Position numbers and translations under genes: made by a program. A stretch of 64,000 nt of DNA from Platycnemis pennipes (lineage: Eukaryota > Arthropoda > Insecta > Odonata > Platycnemididae). This document shows positions 48,601 through 60,600 of this stretch, one piece after another. The notes under the pieces were generated by a model. The model ran no database searches. It was not told the origin of the DNA and saw nothing but the letters and a program-made list of their open reading frames with translations. The DNA is taken from positions 806,001-870,000 of the forward strand of contig OW121857.1 of the NCBI GenBank assembly GCA_933228895.1, read 5' to 3'. How positions within the stretch are numbered: the stretch's first letter is position 1; each line of letters opens with the position of its first letter.

Positions 48601-51600
48601 AGCTTCCTCGGCAAGCGACCGGCATTGTTTAAGCCCGACTTGTGTTGCCGTGTTCTCCTGGCCGCCAGCGCCTGGCTTCGCTTGGGCGAACTGCGTCTTT
48701 CACAATTCACATCAGCTTTCCTCATGAGGGCCTTGGACTTCCAACGGCAGCTTTGAAAACGTGTTTTTTTATTTTAGTTTTCAAAATATATATTGGACAG
48801 CAATTAAAAATCATCATCTGATGGAATGTGGTCACACAAAGTGTCATCCTCCTCGACTTCTTCACTATCAGAAGAGCTGTTTAAATCAGTCACGAGAGGC
48901 TTGACTTGAGGTGTTTTCCCAGTTCACAATGCCGGTCGCTTGCCGAACGAAACTATAGGAACGAAATTCTACGACGCTCCAGTTTCGAAATGCTAACTCC
49001 CCCTCCAACTTCCTTCGCACCTTCGCCGCACACTTCAGTTCTCCTCCGGCTGACTATATATAGCCAGTGTGGAAGGAACTGTTGTGGGAAGAGGAGGGTG
49101 GAGGGGAGTGCATGGTGGGACACAACGGGGTTTCGACAAATGACCGACCGACCGACTCTGGCCTCCGCTCGGCGGGATGTTTCATCCAATGCCAATTGTT
49201 TCGTTTAAAATCGATAGCATCGATGTGCGCGTGGTTTGACCTCCCCATTTGACTTTCACATTAAAGAAACATCGACCCCTCACGCGGCTCTGTCGCGCTT
49301 AGGCGCCATAACATGAGGCCGGGAGACATCGAAGAGACGTGCTCGGTGACCGTTCGAGCCCTAGACCCGCTGCCAATCGAAATTTAAAAGCAAAAGTTGG
49401 GCAAGCGACGGACTTCCTTCTGTTTTCGAAGACGAAGATACAATTTGAGCAGGAAGGAGCCATGGAACTTCCAAGATCATTGCTCGTTTTCCATCACCAC
49501 GAATTCATTTCTCTGAACATTGATTCTCTTCTGCTCATTGAAGATCCTCTCATAATAGGCAGCTCCAGAAAATACAAATTACAATACGCGATACCTACCG
49601 CACTGTTCTTTCAACGTTTCCTTAGTTCTGAAGCCCTGAATTAAATGAGGAGCCGCGGCAACTTAAAAAGTGCATGTCCGTCCTCTGAATGACACTTTTG
49701 TCTTTGCAGTCATGGCACCCGCTGTGCTGGAGAAGTGGCCGCTGCCCGGGACAACGGAATCTGCGGCGTTGGAGTCGCCTACGAATCCACCGTTGCAGGT
49801 GAGCGACTTCTTCCTAAGAACAGAGCTTGCTCGTCAAAGTCAGGGAGACCGAAGCTCTGAAGAATGAAAATCCAAGCCACCAGATAAATCTCGATTTCTC
49901 TCATTTGGCTCTTAAGGAGTTACATTAGAGAAAGCATCACCCAGTTAAGTGCCAACATCCAAGTGGCAATTTGGTCCGTCCTAAAACAGAAATAAAACAG
50001 AAAGTAATAAACAATCTCGACATCGAAGCATTTATTTAAACGAATCAAGGCACCGAACCAGTTTGTCGAAGAGGTTTCTTCTGGAGCTTTTGTAAAACAT
50101 TAAAGCCACAAATCTTGAGTTCGAAGAGGAGGTCTCCCTTTAATTCCTCCGGTTGCAGGTCTTCCCGAAAAGTATGAGAAAGAATTCCAATTAGTTCCCC
50201 GGTAAACATAACACGTGCATTTTACATATACAGAGTGTCCCATTGATCGTGTGTCATTTCTGACCTGTAATTTTAGACACTTCCTTTCGAACCACATGGA
50301 TGAAATGGTACCTGGCTAGAAAAAGGTTGTAAGTTTTGTTGATTCTACGCAAAATATTAAAAATATGACCTTTTGACCCCAGAAATAGGGTCCAACCTAA
50401 AATCCAAATTTTGCCTTATGTGCCTTCAATGTTAAAATATTCGAAGTACAAAAAAGACAGAATGATTTAGCGAAACTTTTAACTAATAGGTTTTTGGGCA
50501 CAAAGAACAAAATGGCAGAACTTTTGAGGTCGAAAATTGCAACTGTGACCCCTGAAAGGTCACAGTCAAGGTCACAGGGGTTACAAAAAATTAATCACCG
50601 CTTCAAACCTGTCGAATCATAGGTTTAAAAAGGTGCCAAGGTCGATTTTAAGGTCTTCAGATCCCTCATTTAATCCCTTGACCTTCAGGCGTTACTCAGG
50701 GGTCAAAGGTCAAAGGGTGTCAAAAGGTGAATTGAGGCTATAAACGTATCGAATCATAGGTTTGAAAAGGTGCCAATGTCGATGGTAAGGTCCCCAGATC
50801 CCTCTTTTCATCCCTTGACCTTCAAGGGTAACTCAGGGGTCAAAGGTCACAGTGGTTACAAAAGGTGACATGCTACAAAACTGTCGAATCATAGGTTTAA
50901 AAAGATGCCAAGGTCGATTTTAAGGTCTTCAGATCCCTCTTTTCATCTCTTGACCCCCAAGGGTTACTCAGGGGTCAAAAGTCAAAAGGTGACAAAAAGT
51001 GAAATTATGCTAAAAACGTATTGAATCATAGGTTTCAAAAGGTGCCTATGCCGATGGAAAGGTCATCAGATACCTCGTTTCATCCCTTGACCTTAAAGGA
51101 TTAGTCGGGGGTCAAAGGTCACAAGGTTGACAAAAAGCGAACGGAGGCTATAAACGTATCGAATCATAGGTTTCAACGAGTTCCCAATACGATGGTAAAG
51201 TCCCTCCAGGAATCATCTGACATTGAACGGATGGGAAAGGGTAAAAAGTCACTACTAGTGACTTTTTACCCTTTCCTTTACTCTTTAATAGGTGTATCCT
51301 AGATTTAGGGCTTTTTTGTACTACATTGAAAGCCCATAAGGCAAAATTTGGATTTTAGGTTGGACCCTATTTCTGGGGTCAAAAGGTCATATTTTTAATA
51401 TTTTGCGTAGACTCAACAAATCTTACAACCTTTTTCTAGCCAGGTACCAAATGTCATCCTTGTGGTTCGAAAGGAAGTGTCTAAAATTACAGTTCAGAAA
51501 TGACACACGATCAATGGGACACACTGTATAGATTGGTTCTAGACAGTATTTACAGATTTATTTGCCAGGGAAAACTCAACCTCCCTTGCGAACGTATTAA

Positions 51601-54600
51601 TAGCAAGGCAAAAAAACTGTTCACAATAAGAAAAATGAGAGACCTTCATTCAAATGAAGTTGAATCAGTCTTTTATGGAATGAATAAGAATAAAATGCAC
51701 ATGAAAAAGCTTTAAACTGGAGTGAATAGTTGTTGATTGATCATTATTATGACGAATTGGACAACAGGCTTTGAAAGGTGGGGAGTAATCACAAACGTCA
51801 AAAAGAGCTCAACTAATATAGTAAAGATCTCGGTGTACTGTTGCGGAAATGCCATATATTCATGATAAATGAAGAATAAATGGCCAATTTCTTCACTTCA
51901 TTCCACAAACTGGTCCAGGTTTAGGCACTACTTACTATTATAGAGGTGAAAAAATAAAATTATTCCATCAAAATAATCGCACTTCTGGGTTGGTTTGTAA
52001 AATAAATTGCGGAAAATTTGCCTCCATGAATAGCTCAAACAATAGCGACTGAGGGGTATTCTTTTTTCTGAGTGGCGCAACTACATAAGATGCAGGGATA
52101 ACTAAAAGGCAGCCCCTGCAGATATCTGTCTCCCGATTCGCAGGCATAAGAATGCTGGACCAGCCTTACATGACGGACCTCATCGAGGCCAACTCCATGG
52201 GACACGAGCCAGACCTCATAGACATCTACAGCGCCTCGTGGGGGCCCACGGACGACGGGAAAACAGTTGACGGGCCGAGGAACGCAACAATGCGGGCCAT
52301 TGTGCGCGGCGTCAATGAGGTGAGTGTCGATGTCCCCCCGCAGGCGAGACAACAATTATGTCCTTAAACGGCTAAGGGTACCTACGTCATGCCCTGAAGC
52401 AGTGGAACACGCCTATGAATCACGGAAATAGTGAGGAGGATAGGGGGAACTAAAGTTTAACTATTTTTAGGAGATCAGAACGCTATCGTCGTCTAGGTCG
52501 TAGAGGGAAGAACAACTGGAAATATGGAAATGGGAGAGGAAAAAGACGTATTCTGCATACTGAATGAGTCTCTGATATTGAACACATTTGAAAACCACAT
52601 ACAAAGAAGGTACGTCTGGGAAATACCAAGATTCAGGTGTACCTATATTCCAAATTGACTGTATTATACAGTAGCGGATATTCATAAACTAGTTGGACTG
52701 CAAAACCTATCCGGGGGCAAATATTGACAATGACCACAACTTAATGATGATGAAATGGCGTTTTATATTCATGAAACTGAAGAAAAGAATGAAGAACAAA
52801 TGGCATGTAGAAAAATGAAGTAGACTCATCTACACAATCTACATCTACACAACACCCTGCAAGCCACCACAAGGGTGTGTGGCAGGGGGCGATTGCTCAC
52901 CAAACATGCACTACACATCATGCATAAAAAAGGAATAGTGCCAATATAGTAGTCAGAACTACACTATTTAAAAAAGATAGAAATTGCAAAGCAAACATGC
53001 AAAAGCATTCTGTTAGTAGGGTTAGCTTTAAGTACTCATACCAACATGCAGCTACCAATGCTACTCATTTCTACTCTCCGATAGGACATATTTACCGTTA
53101 TTCGTATATCTAATTGTGCGAGGGAAAAAGGACATTTTGAATCGGTCAGTTCGGCAATCAATTTCTCTAATTTTATAATCATGGTCCAGTCTGCCATAGT
53201 AAGTTGGGGTTCGTAAAATATTTTTAACATCATCACTGAAAATATTGCCTTGGGATTTGTTTAAGAGATTAAGTCTAAATTTCAACCTGCGATCTGACAA
53301 TGATTCCCATTTCAATTTATTTAATAGACTGGTTACGCTAATATAATTATCGTATCGTCCCTTTACAAATCTTGCCGATCTTCGCTGCACACGTTCAAGT
53401 TCAAGACTCGACATTAGCTGGCCTTTTAAAACGAAGTTCACATCCAGTTGGAACGGTGAAATAGCACAAATAGTGAAAGAAAAAGTGAAATAGCAGTGGA
53501 AGAAAAATGGGAAAAAAACATTCAATGTGGACTACAGAAAGCGGAAAAAGACGTTTCCGGGGGAAGGAATGTTATCAATAAGTAGCACTGAATCACGGAA
53601 AGAGTCCAGGACCTAATTGAAGAGAAAATAAAATGTAAAATTATGAAAACTAAAGATAAGAAATTCTACAACGAAATAATAAGGCCCAAAGTTAGAAATG
53701 TTAAGGAACTGTGGATCTCCATGGAAAGGTAAAAACAATGGAAAGATGGAATTTCCCAAAGGATGGTGAGGGAACCACTTCAAGGAACGGGTTTTGTCGA
53801 TAGAGACAAGATTAGAGATCTTTAATTGAAAATGGAGATAGATTGAAGAGGTTTAAGGGATACTTTGAGCAATTACATGCAACGGCTGTGTGCTCCCAGT
53901 GTGCTGGTATTTGAAGGAAGTATGACGTCAAGGCTGATGGGAATGTTCAGCATTGAGATCAGCAGCACTATGGGAAAGCACGAAGCACGAATCTGAGCTA
54001 CGGTGAAGTAGGAGGCTGGAATCAAGGAATAATGATGGTTCAGTAATTATATATCTCCTTCTGCATTACTGATCAAAGGTGTAGAGCTACCTTGTGCGAT
54101 AATGTTTAATAAATAATAAGCATTAGGTTACGGTCTTCAAAACAACTGCTAACTTGTCTGCCACCGATTAGTGAATTGTAAGATAAGTATCACGAATATT
54201 CTGACTTTTAGGCAATAAACTTTAGAATAAACGCAACCAAAATATAAACGCTGTATAAACGCAGCCAAAATGCCGATATCGGCACTTCGACCTGAAGACG
54301 CCTGGTGGAATCCCGGCGAAACTGTCGTCAACCTTGACTAACAACTTGCGCTGCGCAAACCCGAAAAATTGAGAGATCCACGAATCCAGAACGCCACGGA
54401 AAACTACGATCTAACTTTATAATAAAATTGTTTCCCGATGCATACTTTGCAAAAAGCATTGAATAATAACTAATCTGACGAGGAATTGATTTCATACCTT
54501 GGCTTTAAAATCACAGAAGACTATTTATGAAGAGGAGATATAACCGAGAAATAACTGGTCTCACAAGCAGGCTACTATTATTCGTGAAATTTAGCTCTGG

Positions 54601-57600
54601 GTGAGTGGAATCATGAGGTAAGATGCTACTTGTTCCTTGTCTAATCACTCTCCCCCATTTAGGCATTGGGGAGAGTGATTCGAGGGTGGCGCAGATGACA
54701 ATGATCAGCGACATTTGTTGTGGGAGATATATGCGTGCGAGTTACAAGTTTACTGGGAGAACTAGATAGATATCGCTGTGAGAGCATAGATGACAAGTAT
54801 TCTGAATATTTTCGGTAAATTCATTTACTTTCCGATGAAAGATGTAGGAAGAGCACGCAGTAAGCCGGGATCCATCAGAAAGAAGAGAGGTACCTACCAC
54901 AGGTATGCAAGATGAAGTGTTTTCCTTTGAATGCACAATACCAAGGGAGAGAAGTTATCGGATTCAGGCAGCGCAGCATTCAGAATTATTCTCCGATTCA
55001 CTCCCTTCTATTCGAATACGCCGACACCGTGCAAACAAATGCCAAACGATCGAACTGATTATTTTGGTGCCGATTTTGCTGAAGGCCAGCTCTGCATAAC
55101 ACTGTTGCAACAGAGTGATTTTCTTCCACTGCATGCACAAATGATGCACATTTGGCAAGTATCCTGGCCCTTCTTACTCACCTCTTCCAGTGTCACATTG
55201 CCAATATCCATCAACGTCCTGAATTCAACTGTTAAGGTGTGCGAAACAGAATTTACGAGTAAAAAAATAATAGCTTCTGGGATTCTAAGAATTGCGCCCA
55301 CCAAGAATTGCATGTGCACCAAGGTACAAGAGGTTGGTCGTGGATACAATTGTGACGAATGGGAGGAAACGACGATGGCATGGATTGGTGCAGAGAGAGA
55401 GAGACTGGAGCCCACTCTAGCGGGAGATTCGCGGAAGGCACGAGGTGCATCCGACGAAACGTCCGCTCATGTCAGTTGGGCATCGTCTGAGACACTGAGG
55501 TGACAGCAGTGAGCTTGTGATCGATCGGGAATACGGCTGCAATGCGATGGGAGAGAAGGCGAACTTACCGAACTGAGGCCTCCCTGGCAAGGTGTCGCTC
55601 AAACGACTGCCATATCTACGACATACCCTGCGAGCCACCTCGAGGGTGTGTGGCAGGGGGTGCATCCACACCAGGGAAAGCCAAAAACAAACTTCCCGTT
55701 GGAAAGGCTTCCTTGGCTGCATTCGCTCGAAACGGACGATGTTGGCGATACGATGGTGCTGCCATCTGCACGCTCTGGCTTCCGTCCTGCACAGTTTGCT
55801 TTGGTTACACATGAGAGAGCAGGCGAAACTGGCTCCTTCCCTTGTGTATAGCTGGATCCATTTCGTGCCTTTCTCTCTCTCTCTCAGTACTCACCCCATT
55901 CTCCTCCATTCCCGACCACTTGAAAGGGAAAAACCAGTTCCTAGCAAGACTCGAGACGAATGATGAGCAGATTCTGCCGATTATTGCGTAGATTTCTTAC
56001 TGATCATCACACACGAACATCGTAGACTGATAATCCCCCATTAAGTATTCAAAACCCAAGAACACCCAAAATCTCCAATAGAAATAAACCAATGACGGAA
56101 CATATGCCACAAGAATCCAGATCATCTACAACACACGTAAGCATACGTGCACACGTACCAAGTGCACATAGGATAAAACTGCAGAGAATAACTATATGCG
56201 TCACTCGTGCATGATCGGAAACCAGATCGCAAGAGGGAAAGGGCGGAAGGAGAGAGACATTTTTTATTTTTGCTTTACATTGTGTTGTTGCATTTCAGCT
56301 TTGTTTTCGGTACCACCGATTGATCAATTTCAATACAGCTTTCGCCGACCCTTTGACCGGAGTCATCTGCTGGACCACGTACTCTGGCGATTGCAACCCT
56401 CCAAATCTTTCTCAGATGACTATTTTATTATTCCTTTCCAAGTCCATGTTAATGTTTATTTGTATTTTATTATCTCTTTTGTTTCCCGGATTATTCTTGG
56501 GAAATATCTATTTCTTTAAGCAAATGTTTAGTTTCATTCAACTAAATTGAGTGCGTTTTTTCCACATGTGTTTCCGACTTTTTACAATTAAATAGTAAAC
56601 GGTAACCATTGTTGCAACCGCCAACCGTATCCGTGGTAAGCGCATGGTCCAGCAGCCACTACATGGAAAACATTACATTCACTGACAGAGACAGATGGGC
56701 GATGTCTCGCCCTTTATTACAAATTCAATGAATCTGTTTAACCGAAGGAAAATCAAGTATTTAAAAAACTCATTTGACACGCCTGGAGAAGCGGACTGTC
56801 GCCACCAAAGATGGAAGCTCGCGGAAGAAGATCTGACAGCATTCAATTGTTCTCTTTCTCATAATGATGCCATTCAAACAATAAATATAGGCATTAATGA
56901 GCATGCCAAGGAGGAAGGGGGTGACCAGCAGGATACAAAGATACTCGTACCTAAAAAAAAGTTATACCGGGAAAAGGAAGGAAAGGCCAATAAGGAAAGG
57001 AAGGTACTAAAGGAACTGCACACCCTGCTTGCCAAGACAGAGAAGACCAAGTACGAAGGGCTCCAGGGAGAGGGGGGAAAAATGGAAAAACCACCAAAGA
57101 ATTCAAGAACTATGTACAATAATGGGAGGGAGGTTTATGCCACATGGCATAGACCTAGATTGTAAGTATCTATAGTATTTAAGGGGTTAATACATTCATC
57201 ATGCACTACAGACTACTCTAAAATATTTCACCTACCTATCCCTCTGCTATGCTGCCTCTTCTTTTGATAGAATGCCCTCTTTGCTTGAGCTATTCTAGAT
57301 ACTATTTCTTTCGTGTCTTGACCATCGTTGGTTACTCGGCTTCCAAAGTAACAGAAATTATTCACCTTTTCCAGTTTTTGCTTTCCTAGTTTAACGTTGG
57401 TTCTGGCCTCTTCTCTCTTGCTGCACACTTAGTCTTCTTCTTATTGATCTTCAGCTGTTATCTGAACATTTACCTTACGATGGTTACTAGAATCTTGCTC
57501 AAATCCGTCTTTGTCTCAGTCAGTCAGTCTATGTCATCTACAAGTGCTATGTCATCAGCGAATCGTAGCATACTGATTGTCTCTCCGTGGAAGTTCACTC

Positions 57601-60600
57601 CCGGAGACTTTTCTTTCATTTCATTGATGGCTCTCTAGTTGTAAACAATTAAAATTACGGGAGACACTGCACAACCTTGCCTCACTCCTTTCCTTAATCT
57701 TGCCTCTTCACATCTGGGTTCGGATTTAATCACAGCTATTTAGTTTTTATACCGACAGTGGATCATTCTTCGGTCATTTTACGACGCTCCAATTCCTTTT
57801 CAGAATTCCAAGCATTAAACTCCAATCCACGTAGTCAAAAGCCTTCTCTAAATCCAAAAATGCAATGAAGATCAGTTTGTTCTTCTCCATTTTCTTCTCT
57901 ATAAGCAGCCTAAGGGCCAATATTGCTTCTCTTGTACCCTTACTTTTCCTGAATCCGAATTGATCTTCATCCAGGAACTCCTCTGCTTTTCGTTCTATTC
58001 TTCTGTAGATTATCCTTGTCAATATCTTCGATGCATGTGTCGTCAGACTTATAGTCCTAAAATTTTCTCATTTCTCCGCTCTCTTCTTTTTGGGAATAGG
58101 AATGATGATGTTTTTCTCGAAGTCTGGGTATTTCTCTTGTTGAGTACAAATCGCAGATGGTTTTATAAAGAAGAGTTGATGTCTTATCTCCTGCATTTTT
58201 AATTGCATCTGTGGGTATATCATCAATTCCAGAAGCCTTATTCATCCGAAGGTCCCTTGCTGCTGCGTCGAATTCCGATCTCAATATTGATGCTCTCATA
58301 TCATCCTTCTCGACTTCGCTTTTCACTTTAACAACTTTCGTGCTGAGATGGTTTCCGTTGTATAACTCTTTCAGATATTCTTTCCATCTCTCCACTTTGT
58401 CTTCATTTTCAATCAAAAGTTCCCTATTCTTGTCCCTTATGGCATTGCATCTTCCGCTCCGTTCTATGAAGTGGTTCCTCACTATCCTGTAGCCTTCCAC
58501 CTTTCCAAGTGCAAGGCTGTTTTGTATATCTTCGCATAGATTCTTCATCCATATTTCTCTAGCTTTCCTGACTTTGTGACTTACTTCGTTCCTTATTATT
58601 TTGTAGCATAGCTACCTTTCTTCAGTTTTCGCATTTTTGTGCTTTCTTCGTTCTTCATTTAGCACTAAGACTTCTTCCGTGATCCATGGCTTCTTCTTGG
58701 CAACTTTTTTCCTTCCAAGAACATCTTTTACGGCTTCATTTAATGCTTTACCAACGCACTTCCACTGATTTCTCAGTCCTATATTCTTTCCTACTCCCTT
58801 CTAAAACGCCGGCTGATGTTGATTATCCTTCAGTTTTTTACTTGCCGAAAGTGCTTAACTTATTTCCTTCATTTCTTAAATTTTAGAAGGAATTTCGTTA
58901 TCAGTAAATTATGGTCGCTGTCGATGTCTGCACCCGGGTAACTTTTGCAGTCCTTCACCTGATTCCTGAAACTCTGCTTCACTAAAATGTAGTCTATTTG
59001 AAATCTTCCCCCGACTCCTGGCATTTTCCGCTAGTACCTTCTTCAGCTGTGATTTTTAAACAATGTGTTGGCAACCACTAATTTCTGTTGTGCTCTGAAC
59101 TCCAGTAGTCTTACTCCTCTTTTGTTTCGGTTTCCCAAACTGTTTTTTCCAGTTATTCTTCCATCTTGACCTTCGCTGACAACTGTGTTCGAGTCTCCTA
59201 AATTAAATAGGTTTTCTTCTCTTTTATGTTTTATAACTCCCACGATATCTTCGTAGACGTCTTCCCCTACTTCGTAGTCCGATGTAGGCATGGAAACTTG
59301 CACCACAACGGTATCTACAGGCTTGGTCTCAATTTTAACCCTTATAATCCTATCACTGTACTGCAGGAAACTCTTCTTACGCAGTCCTGCACTCTTCCTG
59401 AGCATTATGCCTACTCCAGCGTTACCACTCCGTGATCCGGTGTGAATAATTTAGTAACTTCCACTCCAAAAGTCTCCTTCTTCGGCCCATTTCATTTCAC
59501 TGATTCGTAATACGTCGAGGTCCATACCCGAGCGTTGGATTTGCTGATTGTATCACAAATCCAGTGTGGGTCATCGAAGTCACCAGCATATGATATGCAT
59601 CAACATATTATTTAACGCTGACATTGCCATCCATTTTATGCACCTTACCATAGTTTATTGTTCCTTGTAAAAATCACAAGATCCTTTCAGCTGCTAGCCA
59701 GTGTGAGTTTACATACAGTAAATTGGCTTATTTTATTTACAGCATAGGTGATATTGGGACGTGTATTTACAGCCAAATACATTAACCTACCAATTAACTC
59801 TTGATGAGGAATATCATTATTATTAATAAAAATTAAATCCTGCGCTTCACATAATTCAAATCCAAAAGCTAATGGAATGGAAACCGGTTTACATTTTACA
59901 ATGTTAAATTTTCTCAGCAATGTCTTAACATGTACAGTTTGGCCAAGAGTAATCTCACCATTTATTCTATCTCTGGTAACCCTCATGCCTAGTCAATTTG
60001 TTGCATTTCCAAGCAATTGTTCATTGAAATTTTCTCTATTTGATGCAAACAGCCACTCTTTCTCTTGTTTATCATTTAGAAATACATATATATCATCAAC
60101 ATGTTGAGCTATAGCAGTTAGACAATCATTATTTGTATACACACATGGCTCTGGTTTCAGACATCTATGATCAGCATTTACTAAAACATTGTGAATGCTT
60201 TGATTCCGCATCCTAGTGTTAGTCCAAAAATGATTTAATGCTTTTACGAAGCAAACATGCCTTGTCTTTAACTGCAAAACCTTCTGGTTGCTCCATATAA
60301 TTTTTTTCAGTTACATTTGCATGAAGAAACGCAGTCGTGACATCTGCATGATCAATGTCTACATTTAATTCATTTGCAAGAGCAAACAGCAACCTGAGTG
60401 TCGTATGGTTTAGCACAGGTGAAAAAGTTTCATGGAAAGAAACTCCATAGAGAAACCACGTGTCATTAAGCAAGCTTTGTAGCACTCAAATTCACCAGAC
60501 GAATCCTGCTTTAGTTTAAAAATCCATTTAGATTTCACAATATTCTCACCATTGGGACGACATACAAGTTCCCAAACTGAATGTTCAACTGAAGAGTCAT

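Larger units (their letters stand above)
50231..51526. mobile_element. 1,296-bp MITE with about 205-bp inverted repeats and internal tandem repeats
   Basis: The left end CAGAGTGTCCCATTGATCG and the right end (reverse complement CAGTGTGTCCCATTGATCG) begin inverted repeats of about 205 bp (50231-50440; 51320-51526). TATA flanks both sides, consistent with a TA target duplication (mariner/Tc1-type; tentative). The interior is about 4.5 tandem copies of a roughly 135-bp unit. No transposase frame exists. It lies in the 2.3-kb intron between exons c and d. Confidence 0.85.

Noticed and set aside
54931..55503. 190-codon ORF as a gene
   Set aside because: A 118-codon frame lies opposite on the minus strand, there is no recognisable domain, and nothing nearby suggests a promoter or splice signals; reported only as an open frame.
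56695..57165. 156-codon ORF as a gene
   Set aside because: Lys/Glu-rich end could be chance in A/G-rich sequence; no homology recognised.
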